64,000 bases of DNA, taken from positions 124,001 to 188,000 of the forward strand of contig DYBQ01000001.1 in NCBI GenBank assembly GCA_019418545.1. Reading direction: 5' to 3'. The notes under the pieces were generated by a model, which worked only from the letters and a program-made list of their open reading frames with translations, did not search any database and was not told where the DNA came from. Every line of letters begins with the position of its first letter. Position 1 is the first letter of the stretch. The stretch comes from Clostridiales bacterium (GTDB lineage Bacteria; Bacillota; Clostridia; Oscillospirales; Acutalibacteraceae). Position numbers and translations under genes: made by a program. Below are positions 17,790 to 26,197 of the stretch, one piece after another.

Positions 17790-18361
17790 GGCTCATCATC
17801 CTCCACATCCGTTTTGCTCTCAGTCTCCGATGACGCCGATTCCTGCTTCTCAATTTCAGATTCTTGTATCGGACGGTTCTTTGCACGGTGTAACAGCCCC
17901 TCTTTCTGAACATTCGCCTTGACGGAATTCTGTTCGATTGCGACAAGGTTATCCTGCGTCAGACGTTCGCCGTCTCCGGCGCAAAACAGCATATCGTAAA
18001 GCGCTCCGATATGATATTCGCGGTCACGGGGCTTTACTTGCAGGAAGATATCATATTTGCCGTTCTTATCCAGATACTCGCCATCTTCATTCACGGGGAT
18101 GAACCGCCATGTTTCCATCGGTTCAAATCCCGCTCTTGATTCATCCGCATTGACCGCCAAAGCCGTTACCTTGATATACTTGTCGGCTTTGCTGTTTTTG
18201 AGCATTGTTAAAAATTCCACAAGGAAGTATACCGCAACCAAGACTCCGGCACCGAATGTCGGAAGGTTTTTCGTGTACAGAGCCAGAAAAGTTCCGACGA
18301 AAAAGGACAAGCATGCGGCGATTATAAGCTTTGCCTTTTGCGCATTGAGCATATCATTCAT
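17786..18361 (-). CDS. Two-span membrane protein with charged tail
   Basis: 191 residues; two adjacent hydrophobic segments (IIAACLSFFVGTFLALY and FGAGVLVAVYFLVEFLTML) near the N-terminus, then a soluble domain to ~150 and an acidic tail. No family recognised. The first ATG has no ribosome site: it is preceded by a run of eight A residues and, ~10 bp further, a terminator hairpin. Translation may be inefficient or begin differently. Coupled by a 4-bp overlap to the 578-residue protein. Confidence 0.7.
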   Translation of the reverse strand: MNDMLNAQKAKLIIAACLSFFVGTFLALYTKNLPTFGAGVLVAVYFLVEFLTMLKNSKADKYIKVTALAVNADESRAGFEPMETWRFIPVNEDGEYLDKNGKYDIFLQVKPRDREYHIGALYDMLFCAGDGERLTQDNLVAIEQNSVKANVQKEGLLHRAKNRPIQESEIEKQESASSETESKTDVEDDEP

Positions 18362-18370
18362 TTTTTTTAT

Positions 18371-18407
18371 AAAACGAGAGCCTGTCCGATACAGTATCAG
18401 ACAGGCT
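18371..18407 (-). terminator. Terminator between 18484 and 17786 genes
   Basis: Leftward 13-bp stem AGCCTGTC-GATAC/GTATC-GACAGGCT, then CTCGTTTTAT. It lies only ~10 bp before the next start codon. Confidence 0.7.
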
Positions 18408-18483
18408 TTAGAGCATCTTGATTTGTAGTGAAGCTGCCCGCCCGTTTGACCCCTTTCCTAGAAATCTGAATTTCAGAGTGCGG

Positions 18484-19524
18484 TTATTGACCGGAGGTCA
18501 GGGTGAATCCGCTGCCGTCCAGCAGGCTTTTCAGGTTTCCGTCTGTCAGGTTAGCGCTGGACAGCGGGACCTTGTATTCGCGGCCATCAGCGGTTCGCAC
18601 CGTAGCGTAGAACTCGATGGTGACATCACCGCTCAGGTCGATGCCATTGAGGGCATTCTCACTGGTGCCGCTGCTCTGCTGCAGCTGAGGCTGGCTGACT
18701 GTCGGGGCATTGCCATCACCCGTGTTGGACGGGATAGGTGCCGGAACGCCAACCTGTTTGCCGGTCACAGCAGTCAGGACATTGTTCACACCGTCATAGA
18801 CGGCAGGAACATAGGCATATCCCAGCGCACCGCCGCCGATAACGGCAGCAAGGACCACGGCAACAATGACGCCAGCCTTAGACTTCTTCTTGGGCTTCTC
18901 AACAGGCATATTCCCATCGAAGCCCTCACCCTGCACCTCTGCAGGAGCAGCTTTAGCCTTACCACGCTTCTTGTCGGCGTGGGCATTCTTCTTGTCCTTA
19001 CCTTTCCCCTTATGGAACATCTGCTTCTTGTCCGAAGCGTTCTGCTCGGCAGCGGGGTCCTGTGCCACAGGTGCAGGAATATCCTGTGCAGGCATATCAG
19101 CAGGAGCATTCATCTGCGTATCATAGCCCTGCTGGACCGGCTCGTTCTGATACTGCATTTCAGGAACGGCTGCGTTCTGAGGCATGACAGGCTGCTGAGG
19201 CTGTGCGGGCATCTGCATCTGCGGCTGGTAGGAAGGCTGCGCAGGCTCCTGAACCTGTGCGGCGGGCTGCTGGACCTGTTCCTGGCTCGGCTCGGGCTGG
19301 GTCATGCGGGGCTTTGCGGGAGCCATCCGAACGATGGTGGATGCGGGGTTCATGGCCTGATTCTTAGCGATGAGGGCATCGACCACTTCCTGCTTGACCT
19401 TGCGCACCGTGCCATCCGGAAGGATGACAGAACGGTCTGCATAGACATTGACCTGAATTTTTTCGCCGTTGTAGGTCGTAGTGACCTTACCAACGGGCTG
19501 ACCGAGATTCTGTGTATTGTCCAT
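18484..19524 (-). CDS. Single-pass membrane protein with Gln/Pro-rich cytoplasmic region
   Basis: 346 residues, no family recognised. A small N-terminal domain (1-~75) with VYADRSVILPDGTVRKVKQE is followed by a Gln/Pro/Ala-rich linker (~80-170), a strongly basic stretch (HKGKGKDKKNAHADKKRGK), one membrane span (AGVIVAVVLAAVIGGGALGY, ~222-241) and an extracellular part. The extracellular end has VTIEFYATVRTADGREYKV, which resembles the FIATVDGREYKF segment at the end of the 51.6-kb protein, so it may belong to the same loose family of membrane partners. AAAAGGAG precedes ATG 19524. Confidence 0.7.
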   Translation of the reverse strand: MDNTQNLGQPVGKVTTTYNGEKIQVNVYADRSVILPDGTVRKVKQEVVDALIAKNQAMNPASTIVRMAPAKPRMTQPEPSQEQVQQPAAQVQEPAQPSYQPQMQMPAQPQQPVMPQNAAVPEMQYQNEPVQQGYDTQMNAPADMPAQDIPAPVAQDPAAEQNASDKKQMFHKGKGKDKKNAHADKKRGKAKAAPAEVQGEGFDGNMPVEKPKKKSKAGVIVAVVLAAVIGGGALGYAYVPAVYDGVNNVLTAVTGKQVGVPAPIPSNTGDGNAPTVSQPQLQQSSGTSENALNGIDLSGDVTIEFYATVRTADGREYKVPLSSANLTDGNLKSLLDGSGFTLTSGQ

Positions 19525-19550
19525 TTTGAATATCTCCTTTTTATGAAAAG

Positions 19551-20033
19551 CTAATGGAATCTGAATATCGAAGCGATTGCATTTGCCGTACCTTGCATCA
19601 GGACATTCCCAGCAGCAGAGAAATACGGCAAAAGGAATCCACGCTGAATGTGTCCCGTGGCAGCACCAATGGCAAACCATGCAGCGAAGCCCAAGAGCAA
19701 GAGCCAGATAACGGCATAAAAGACAACGCCGAATCTAGCAAGGAAAATCCAGAATCCGCCGGAATCCGATTTCCGGTTATTGCACTTGGGACACGATGCC
19801 GTGAGGTTATGAAGATTATTGATGTTGCCGTCCGGAACCAAGACGCGATAAGCCCGGTGCTTGTTCGCAAGGCTGATAGAAACGATATGGTCCACCTGCA
19901 TCGTCTTTTTCAGCATGATGCGCCCGCAATAAGGACAGAGGTAATACTTGCCCATGAATCCGGGATGGGCTCGAATGTATTGATAGCGGTAGTCGTCCGA
20001 CCGCTCATATTTCGGTTTTTTGGACATGGTCAT
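19551..20033 (-). CDS. HNH endonuclease domain fused to membrane segments
   Basis: 160 residues. An HNH nuclease domain with structural zinc: YYLCPYCGRIM (~31), MQVDHIVSIS (~45, catalytic His), then NINNLHNLTASCPKCNNRKSD (~68-88) with the Asn/His and the second CxxC. The C-terminal 70 residues are hydrophobic (FGVVFYAVIWLLLLGFAAW, plus a second, weaker segment). HNH domains are usually soluble, so membrane attachment is odd. The ATG at 20033 overlaps the stop of the upstream gene (TGATG), coupling it to the zinc-ribbon protein. It could cleave DNA near the membrane, for example during uptake, transfer or defence; this is inference. Confidence 0.8.
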   Translation of the reverse strand: MTMSKKPKYERSDDYRYQYIRAHPGFMGKYYLCPYCGRIMLKKTMQVDHIVSISLANKHRAYRVLVPDGNINNLHNLTASCPKCNNRKSDSGGFWIFLARFGVVFYAVIWLLLLGFAAWFAIGAATGHIQRGFLLPYFSAAGNVLMQGTANAIASIFRFH

Positions 20034-20479
20034 CACTTATAAGAAGTGGATTTCGTCCAAGGATGCTCCGGCGGCTTCCGGCGGGTCGGGAATCCTTCCG
20101 GAAGATGGTCCGGGAACTTCAACCCATCAGCCTGTGTACCGCTGTTCAGTTTCTCCCACTCATGCACCCAGGCAGAGAATTCCATGCCGTGCGTCTGCTC
20201 CCAGATAGAGAGGTCACCATAAGAGATGCCTCCGAGATTAGAAAGCTTGGCACGCATGTTGAGTTCTGCTGCGCTGGTAGCGATACGATTGTTCTCTTTC
20301 ATTTTTGCTTCCTCACGTTTCGTCTGTTCCCGCTCCATTTTGGTCCGTGCGTTACTGCGCTGGGCTGCATTGCGGCGGTTCTGGTTATAGCATACAGGGC
20401 AATAAAGGCGATTCCCGCGTGCTTCGATAGGTGCTCCACAGATTTTGCAGTGTACGATTTTACCAATTTCGCTTGCCAT
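20033..20479 (-). CDS. Zinc-ribbon protein with charged helix
   Basis: 148 residues. N-terminal zinc ribbon VHCKICGAPIEARGN followed by LYCPVCYNQN, i.e. two CxxC pairs about 15 residues apart, then a highly charged helical stretch (MEREQTKREEAKMKENN) and a C-terminal region without known motifs. Its stop overlaps the HNH start, so the two are probably made together. A nucleic-acid-binding role is plausible. Confidence 0.65.
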   Translation of the reverse strand: MASEIGKIVHCKICGAPIEARGNRLYCPVCYNQNRRNAAQRSNARTKMEREQTKREEAKMKENNRIATSAAELNMRAKLSNLGGISYGDLSIWEQTHGMEFSAWVHEWEKLNSGTQADGLKFPDHLPEGFPTRRKPPEHPWTKSTSYK

Positions 20480-20516
20480 AGAATTGCTCCTCCTTTTTAA
20501 GAGCAGTGGTTGCATT

Positions 20517-20536
20517 GTGTACAAAATACAACCATG
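20517..20536 (-). promoter_or_regulatory. Class B operator upstream of the zinc-ribbon/HNH pair
   Basis: Leftward CATGGTTGTATTTTGTACAC, the class B inverted repeat with its CATG prefix, 38 bp before the start codon. I find no good -10 at the usual distance. A half copy (CATGCTTGTAT) is at 20645-20654 in the same 200-bp gap. Confidence 0.45.
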
Positions 20537-20686
20537 AATTAAAGTGTGATTCAGGAGCCCCATGCGTCATTCCCACACATGAGGTTCTACGGACTATTCA
20601 CAAGCGGGATAAATCCAGCCGGAATCATGAATAAAGTGCATTTAATACAAGCATGAATCAGCGCAAAAAAGTGCAGGAAAGAAGCC

Positions 20687-21754
20687 TTACTGTAACAGAG
20701 ACAGTAAAGATTCAATATCGCAGCCCCATAATAGCGCTGACAAGGCGGTAAACGCTCGATGCTTCTTCTCCGAGAAGTAACTGCTGTTGATACCGACCTG
20801 CTCAGCCAGTTTGGCTTCATCTGTGCCGTTTGCACCATACTTCTCGTTCACGACAAGCATAAGTACATCGTACAATTTGGAATCTCCGGGGAAATCCTTG
20901 ACCAGCTCAATAGCACCCCGGATGAGCTGGGCGTACTGGACAAGCACCTGTGCCTGATGGCATCGCGCATCGCTTTCCAGTGTGTTGCCGCCCTGTGCGA
21001 GAATCCGCAAAGACCGGTTCTCGTCAGCAACGGACGGATTGACGATTCGGGAATATTCCCGCAGCAGCACCTCGGTGTTATGGTAGAGGTAAGCAGCTTC
21101 TGCTGTTTTTGCTTCGCCCTCATTCGGTGCTAGTTGCATGACTAAAGGTTTGATGGCGTCTCCGGCAATCGCCGTAACATCCTCAACGATAGAATCGAAG
21201 TTGTTGCGGATAGTGACTGCCGTAACAGGGTCGCTGTCAAGAATCGAACCCCTGAGCATCGCCATCGCAAGGCTAATACGGCTCGGCTTGCTGGCTGGAT
21301 TCATGAACACAGCCTTGTTCATTGCCTCATCAATCTCATCCACCAGCTGCTGGCAGCGGGCGAAGAACAGCTTTCTCATTTCAAGGCGAAGCTGAGGCTT
21401 GCACCCGCCCATAGACGATTCGAGGATACGCTGGATGTTGCTCATCCGCCAAACCGATTCATCCTCATTTTCCTCTTTCAGCTTCTCAATGAGCGCATCA
21501 ATGTCCTGCGCCTTCAAAAGCCACTGAAGAGCCGGGTAACACAGCAGTGCAATCACGACGAACTTTTCATTCGACCCCTTGCAAGCCATGCGGTTTGCAT
21601 GACGGGCAAAGACCCGCGAACGGTTCACGCCGTTGTATTCGATGAATGTTCGTCTGATGTCCACTACGATTCCCTCCGATGACAGAACCGAACTCAGAAA
21701 ATCTTTGAGTTTGGCTTCGGTAATTGCAATATCGTTGTTATTTTCCGCTTGCAT
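20687..21754 (-). CDS. Unknown protein, helical
   Basis: 355 residues, mostly alpha-helical by composition and without known motifs. The C-terminal ~50 residues (EAKLAEQVGINSSYFSEKK) look like a helix-turn-helix of a sigma-like or transcription-activator kind. Its start overlaps the end of the upstream gene by 17 bp, which implies translational coupling. It could be a regulator that acts with that protein. Confidence 0.6.
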   Translation of the reverse strand: MQAENNNDIAITEAKLKDFLSSVLSSEGIVVDIRRTFIEYNGVNRSRVFARHANRMACKGSNEKFVVIALLCYPALQWLLKAQDIDALIEKLKEENEDESVWRMSNIQRILESSMGGCKPQLRLEMRKLFFARCQQLVDEIDEAMNKAVFMNPASKPSRISLAMAMLRGSILDSDPVTAVTIRNNFDSIVEDVTAIAGDAIKPLVMQLAPNEGEAKTAEAAYLYHNTEVLLREYSRIVNPSVADENRSLRILAQGGNTLESDARCHQAQVLVQYAQLIRGAIELVKDFPGDSKLYDVLMLVVNEKYGANGTDEAKLAEQVGINSSYFSEKKHRAFTALSALLWGCDIESLLSLLQ

Positions 21755-22241
21755 CCTGCGTTCCCCTTTCGTTCAGGATTTTTAGCTGGCTGTACAGTTC
21801 AGCCATTGCATCGTTGCGAATCGTTGAACCAAGCAGGCTGTTATTACTAAAGAATAGATGGTATCCACGCTCATCACAGAGTCGGCGCAGTTTCTGGCAA
21901 AGCTTGAAGTTATGCACAGGGCAGCTGATTCCGGTGTTCACCGCATTGATATAAGTACGGTAGTTGTCGGAATTGATTTCATCGGAGGTATACACAAGCA
22001 CCTCGCGGTCATAAGGAAGTTTCCGCTCCTCATCATCCTCAGCACCGAGCACATAGATGAGTTCGTTCAAAAACGACTCTCCCATCGTCTTGTTGTCGGC
22101 TTTTGATACTACCCTGTTGTGCGGCTGAACGGTATATCCGTTCGGCTTCGTAAAGAGCACCTCGCTGTGAGTTACACCAATCGGCTCACCGTGGATGCGT
22201 GCCTGTTCCAGATACATAACGATTGCGTTTCCTTTTGCCAT
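21738..22241 (-). CDS. Unknown 167-residue protein
   Basis: No family recognised. Mixed alpha/beta composition; a strand-like segment REVLVYTSDEINSDNY is followed by VNTGISCPVHNFKLCQKLRRLCDERGYHLFFSNNS. That is the alternation expected of a Rossmann-like or PIN-like fold, but no catalytic motif can be assigned. First gene of a two-gene leftward unit headed by a class A promoter (22328-22355) and a perfect class B palindrome (22260-22276). Confidence 0.55.
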   Translation of the reverse strand: MAKGNAIVMYLEQARIHGEPIGVTHSEVLFTKPNGYTVQPHNRVVSKADNKTMGESFLNELIYVLGAEDDEERKLPYDREVLVYTSDEINSDNYRTYINAVNTGISCPVHNFKLCQKLRRLCDERGYHLFFSNNSLLGSTIRNDAMAELYSQLKILNERGTQDASGK

Positions 22242-22259
22242 TTCAAACCCGCCTTTTCC

Positions 22260-22276
22260 CTTGTACTTAGTACAAG
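22260..22276. promoter_or_regulatory. Perfect class B palindrome
   Basis: CTTGTACTTAGTACAAG, perfect inverted repeat about a single T, followed by CATG. It lies 18 bp before the start of the 21738-22241 gene and downstream of its class A promoter, so a bound protein would block transcription or translation. Confidence 0.6.
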
Positions 22277-22327
22277 CATGTTATGCCGTATGAAGGAACT
22301 CGAACCTTTTTCCTGATGCCATCTTCA

Positions 22328-22355
22328 ATGGTATGCAATTCGCACAAACGCACAA
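22328..22355 (-). promoter_or_regulatory. Class A promoter (21738-22241 unit)
   Basis: TTGTGC (22350-22355), 16-bp spacer with TGTGCGAATTGCA, TACCAT (22328-22333). Confidence 0.6.
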
Positions 22356-22375
22356 GACCTTTTTTGAGCGCCGAA

Positions 22376-22461
22376 ACTATATCTTGTATTTATGTCAGAC
22401 ATTATACAACAAGATATAGTGTTTTGCAAGAGAAAAACGCTATCTGACCACTATATATTGT
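22376..22461. repeat. 12-bp inverted repeat plus a third half-site
   Basis: ACTATATCTTGT (22376-22387) and its exact reverse complement ACAAGATATAGT (22409-22420), then ACTATATATTGT (22450-22461, one mismatch). They lie in the divergent region between the 22241 and 22718 genes and are a probable operator for one of their products. Confidence 0.6.
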
Positions 22462-22612
22462 GTTTAAAAATATTATTTGCCATATGTACGAAGCCGAGAA
22501 CACCTATAGCGGTGCTGAACCCAGACAAAAGCGGCACTATCCTTAAGTGAAACTATTGCATTGAATGTATCTCGATGACTGGGATTTTGACACTTTTTGA
22601 CCACATGCATAG

Positions 22613-22641
22613 TTGTATTTAGTACACCTATTTGATATAAT
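22613..22641 (+). promoter_or_regulatory. Class B promoter, rightward
   Basis: TTGTAT (22613-22618), 17-bp spacer, TATAAT (22636-22641); the class B element TTGTATTTAGTACAC overlaps the -35. It is the only class B site driving a rightward gene. Confidence 0.75.
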
Positions 22642-22717
22642 AAAGTCACGCCCAATAAAAAAAGTCATAGTTAGATGGCAGAAATGGGTTTGAATCAAGA
22701 ACTGAGGTGATTGGAAA

Positions 22718-23344
22718 ATGCTAACTCTCAAAATCAAAGAGGAAAATTACCGTAAGTTTGTGGAAGAAACATCGAGAAAAAGAGAAGACTGGATTAAGAG
22801 CATTTCAGACAGTGCCGTTGTAATCATGGAGCGGCAGCGCTACCTGATGGGCATGTCCAAGCAAGAGTTCTACGGCGTGTTTCTCGGATGCCCGATGAAT
22901 TCCCGCACATACCGGAAAATCATTGAAAAGCAGATACTTGTCCCGGAGAACCTGCTACTTTCTTTCTGCTTCACTTACGGGTACGACCTGAAACGATTTC
23001 AGGAAGTATCGAAGCTGATTGACACACACGATTACTTCGAGAACTATCAGCAAATTGGTGCTGCGGTTGAATGTCTCGGGAAAGGAGCCATTTACCAGCT
23101 GGCCGCAGCCACGCAAACAGTCTGCACTGATACCAGCCAGTATGCAAGAAGACGATGCGGGGAGGCGCTCACTGCGTTTGCGAAGAAGAAGGAATACGAT
23201 GAAGAGGTAATCAGAAATCCCGAAATCATCGAGGCGGCAGCTGCATCCGTAAACGAAGCTGCTGATGAGGCGATTGCCGAAAGAAAAAAGAGAGATTCAC
23301 AAGAAGCGATATCCTACGATATCAAATTAAAAGAACTGGTTTAA
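22718..23344 (+). CDS. Unknown 208-residue protein, possibly a regulator
   Basis: Helical protein with no recognised family. The stretch YLMGMSKQEFYGVFLGCPMN followed by TYRKIIEKQILVPENLLLSF could be a helix-turn-helix, and the acidic/Ala-rich C-terminus is probably disordered or coiled coil. It is the only rightward gene between 9 kb and the right edge and has its own class B promoter and the 22.4-kb inverted repeat upstream, a layout common for autoregulated repressors. GAGGTG precedes ATG 22718. Confidence 0.6.
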   Translation: MLTLKIKEENYRKFVEETSRKREDWIKSISDSAVVIMERQRYLMGMSKQEFYGVFLGCPMNSRTYRKIIEKQILVPENLLLSFCFTYGYDLKRFQEVSKLIDTHDYFENYQQIGAAVECLGKGAIYQLAAATQTVCTDTSQYARRRCGEALTAFAKKKEYDEEVIRNPEIIEAAAASVNEAADEAIAERKKRDSQEAISYDIKLKELV

Positions 23345-23390
23345 AAACAAAGACCGCTGCACCCGGTATTGGGTGTGGCGGTCTGTTTTT
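23345..23390. terminator. Bidirectional terminator between convergent genes
   Basis: AGACCGC-tg-CACCC/GGGTG-tg-GCGGTCT stem with GTTTTTG on the right and CTTTGTTTTT on the left, serving both the 22718 gene and the ParR/ParM operon. Confidence 0.85.
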
Positions 23391-23394
23391 GTGC

Positions 23395-23874
23395 TCAGAA
23401 GAAAGCGTCAGCAATAGAGAGCAGCTGATTCATGTGTCCCTCGTCCGGTACGGATGCTTGTGCGGGTACAGGAGCGGCAGGAACATACGGAACAAAGCTT
23501 GGCTGCGGTGTGGGAGCAGGCTGTACAGGGGCAGGCTCTTGAATAACAGAAGCGGGTGTAGGCGTTTGTACGGGTTCAGGCTGGGGTTGCGGTGCGGATG
23601 CTTCGGATTTCGAGAAATACCGGTTCAGGACCGATTCCATCGAATCTTCCACGGCGCGGCGGATATCAGTTTCCGACACATTCGATGCGCTGGATTCTTT
23701 AGCCTGGCTCAGTAAGACATTCGTTTTGAGGGAATCGAGCAACGCATCCACGATGATAGGGGTGCGTTTTCCGTATCCTGCGTTTTTCAGAATCTCGTAC
23801 GCCGCTTTCTGTCTCGGGTCAGTGAGGTCAAACATCACCGGCAACCGAATCTGATTCGGGTTAGCTTTAGGCAA
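23395..23874 (-). CDS. ParR-like partner of the actin-like ParM protein
   Basis: 159 residues, TTG start at 23872-23874 with GAGGTG 8 bp upstream. The N-terminal ~45 residues (NQIRLPVMFDLTDPRQKAAY followed by KRTPIIVDALL) have the strand-helix-helix outline of the ribbon-helix-helix fold used by ParR-type centromere-binding adaptors. The middle is helical and the end is Pro/Gln/Ala-rich with a short hydrophobic C-terminus, which in ParR contacts filament ends. The position directly after a ParM-like gene supports the assignment; sequence alone does not prove it. Confidence 0.6.
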   Translation of the reverse strand: MPKANPNQIRLPVMFDLTDPRQKAAYEILKNAGYGKRTPIIVDALLDSLKTNVLLSQAKESSASNVSETDIRRAVEDSMESVLNRYFSKSEASAPQPQPEPVQTPTPASVIQEPAPVQPAPTPQPSFVPYVPAAPVPAQASVPDEGHMNQLLSIADAFF

Positions 23875-23890
23875 GGCAGTTCACCTCGCT

Positions 23891-24850
23891 TCAACGGTTT
23901 TCAGCAGCCAGCTTACTCTCCGCCATCATTTTGAAACCTACTGCGTTAGCGCGGGGGTCTTCCACAAACAGGTAATCGTCCCGACCCAACTCGCTCTCGA
24001 TGACCGGACGCATCAGGCAGGAACCGCCGCCAATGAACACGGGATACGAGAGGGTCAAATCAACGCCCTTCTCTTTCAGGGTCCGGATAAGGGTCCGGGC
24101 ATAGGAACGAGCGGTGCTGTGGACCAGTTCGTTGATTTCCCGACCGGGGTTGTAGCCTCTGCGCAGGACATTGTCGATGCTGTAGTCGTCCATATCCAGC
24201 TGGAAGCGGTTGCGAACCGCACGCTGTACCTCATCGTACATCTTGATGACGCCGTTGTTGAAGGATTCGCAGAAAGTCATATCGACTTGACCGCCGCGAG
24301 AGAACTTCACAACATCGGTCGTATACCCGCCGATATCGATGATGTAGGTATATGCCTCGGGACGCGCCATGATTTGTCCCATGTACGGAGCGATGGCAGC
24401 AACGCCCTGCGGGAACACGAAGACGCGGGCAACGCGAATCTCAAAGGAGATGTCGTTGTAGGTGAACTCGACTCGGCGTCCATCGCGGCCGAAATAGGTC
24501 TGGTATTTTGGGGCAAGGTCATGGATATGTGTCGGAGGCAAGCCCATTGCAAGGCAAATATCCTGACGGACATTCTTCTGACCGGGACGAATCATGCCGC
24601 TTGCCTGAAACTCCTTGGCGATGGCAAAGAGAGTCAGAACATAGTAAGACCAGTCGGAGGTCTTGTCGTACATATACGGAACGCGGGACTGGGTCAGCGT
24701 ATAGTAGTTGCCCTCATAGCAGAGGGTATCCGCCTTGATGGCGGGCGGGATGTTGCCGTGGCAGATAAGCCCGGAATTGAACGGCTCGGTATGCGGGGTC
24801 TTGATGTTCTTGTTTCCGGTATCCACTGCAACGACCAGAAGATTAGCCAT
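23891..24850 (-). CDS. parM: ParM/StbA-like actin-like partition ATPase
   Basis: 319 residues. An actin-fold ATPase of the plasmid-segregation type (ParM, Alp, or archaeal/Gram-positive relatives). Phosphate loop 1: VVAVDTGNKNIKTP (~5-18). Phosphate loop 2: YIIDIGGYTTDVVKFSRGG (~168-186). Adenosine loop: PVFIGGGSCLMRPVI (~272-286). Filaments of such proteins push plasmid copies apart with a ParR adaptor, here probably the next gene. Together with parAB at 6-8 kb this element has both type I and type II partition genes. Confidence 0.85.
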   Translation of the reverse strand: MANLLVVAVDTGNKNIKTPHTEPFNSGLICHGNIPPAIKADTLCYEGNYYTLTQSRVPYMYDKTSDWSYYVLTLFAIAKEFQASGMIRPGQKNVRQDICLAMGLPPTHIHDLAPKYQTYFGRDGRRVEFTYNDISFEIRVARVFVFPQGVAAIAPYMGQIMARPEAYTYIIDIGGYTTDVVKFSRGGQVDMTFCESFNNGVIKMYDEVQRAVRNRFQLDMDDYSIDNVLRRGYNPGREINELVHSTARSYARTLIRTLKEKGVDLTLSYPVFIGGGSCLMRPVIESELGRDDYLFVEDPRANAVGFKMMAESKLAAENR

Positions 24851-24874
24851 ATTGATTACTCCTCTATGTTTTTA

Positions 24875-26197
24875 TCAGCGCTCACAGAACGCCAGGTATT
24901 TTGCGGTAGCCAGTGCCAGTTTCCCGTACTCGCTGTTCACTTTCGTTGTCACGAACCGGACACTGACCTTCGTCATAGCCTTCCATGCCAACTCGATGTA
25001 TTTGCGGCGCACAGGGGACTTGCCATCGAGAAGACGGTTGGCATTCTCGTTCATGATTTTGGCAACCACGGGTTCGGTATAGATGACGACATCCCGAACC
25101 GTGTGTTCATCCAGAGCGAGCAGCATCTCAATCGCACCCATCAGAGCGTACTCCTCCGGGTTATTGGCCTTACCGCACTTGGAAGACTGTACGAAATCCT
25201 TGCCCATATCGATGCATAACCCATAAGAACCCATGTCCTTATCGGTATTGTACCGAGCAAACAGGAAAACATTTGCTTCCTCCGCTCCCACTTTACGGGG
25301 CAAAGAACCGTAAGCAACAACGCTTTCGGTGAACTTGGGACCATTCATGCCGTCAGGCCATGCGGGAGTTTCCAACTGTTCCGGCTTCTTATCGGGGCAG
25401 ACCATCTCGCCAACAGGCTCATGATATCCGGGATTCTTCTCAGGCTCTTTCTCTTTGGTATTGGGACTCGCATCCAGATGCGCAGCAAAAGCAGTGGGTT
25501 CCTGAGCAGGTACATTCTCGAGCTGAGCGGTAGGTTCGCTTGAAACAGGAACTGCTTCTGCATTCTGAGAGGCCACAGGCTGCGTGGGAACGGCTTCATT
25601 CTGAACGCTCTGGTCTGGCTGCTTGTTCTGGATGTCTGCCTCGGTATCGTCAAACTCGATGTCGAGGGGGATATCGTCAACGAAATCAACGGTATCAACG
25701 GTTTCGGTCACAGCGGGAGCAACCGTTGATGCGGGCGCAGAGGGTGCTACAGGCTGTACAGGGACAGGGGTGACAGGGACATTAAATGTCTCGCTCTGCG
25801 GCGCTGTAGGCTCGGAAGCGGGCGCTGCGAGTTTCTCGCGGGCAGGACGCTCCTGCTTAACCTGCTTGTGAGAGTGCTTGAACAGGTTCTGGACGAAAGG
25901 GTTGTTATCTGCGATGTCATCCATATCCTTCTTGGATGCAGGCATTGTGGCGGCTTTTGCCTCAGGGGTGCCGGGATTCTGTTTTGGAATCATGACGAGC
26001 GGCTCCTCGACGTCCTCTACATCGTAGTCGTCATCGTACACATGGTACTTTTCTACGGCAGATTCCGCTGCCTGCTTTACCTTGCGCTCGTGCTCGGCTT
26101 CTTCCACCTTACGCCGCCGTTCCTGGTTTGCCTCGTATGCGCGGCTTGCCTTTGCGCTGTCAAGATGCGCAAAGATATCATTCAGAGTGTTAGACAT
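24875..26197 (-). CDS. Protein with degenerate RNase H-like C-terminal domain
   Basis: 440 residues. The N-terminal ~65 residues are charged and helical; residues ~75-300 are a Pro/Ala/Glu-rich linker. The C-terminal ~140 residues follow the RNase H pattern: a strand pair (NVFLFARYNTD and SYGLCIDMG), helix NPEEYALMGAIEMLLALDE, strand DVVIYTEPVVAKIM, and a final strand-helix (VRFVTTKVNSEYGKLALATA). Of the usual acidic quartet only some positions are acidic (E in the helix, E for D in IYTEP), so activity is doubtful. It lies between a ParM-like gene and a small HTH protein and overlaps the latter by 8 bp. Confidence 0.55.
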   Translation of the reverse strand: MSNTLNDIFAHLDSAKASRAYEANQERRRKVEEAEHERKVKQAAESAVEKYHVYDDDYDVEDVEEPLVMIPKQNPGTPEAKAATMPASKKDMDDIADNNPFVQNLFKHSHKQVKQERPAREKLAAPASEPTAPQSETFNVPVTPVPVQPVAPSAPASTVAPAVTETVDTVDFVDDIPLDIEFDDTEADIQNKQPDQSVQNEAVPTQPVASQNAEAVPVSSEPTAQLENVPAQEPTAFAAHLDASPNTKEKEPEKNPGYHEPVGEMVCPDKKPEQLETPAWPDGMNGPKFTESVVAYGSLPRKVGAEEANVFLFARYNTDKDMGSYGLCIDMGKDFVQSSKCGKANNPEEYALMGAIEMLLALDEHTVRDVVIYTEPVVAKIMNENANRLLDGKSPVRRKYIELAWKAMTKVSVRFVTTKVNSEYGKLALATAKYLAFCER

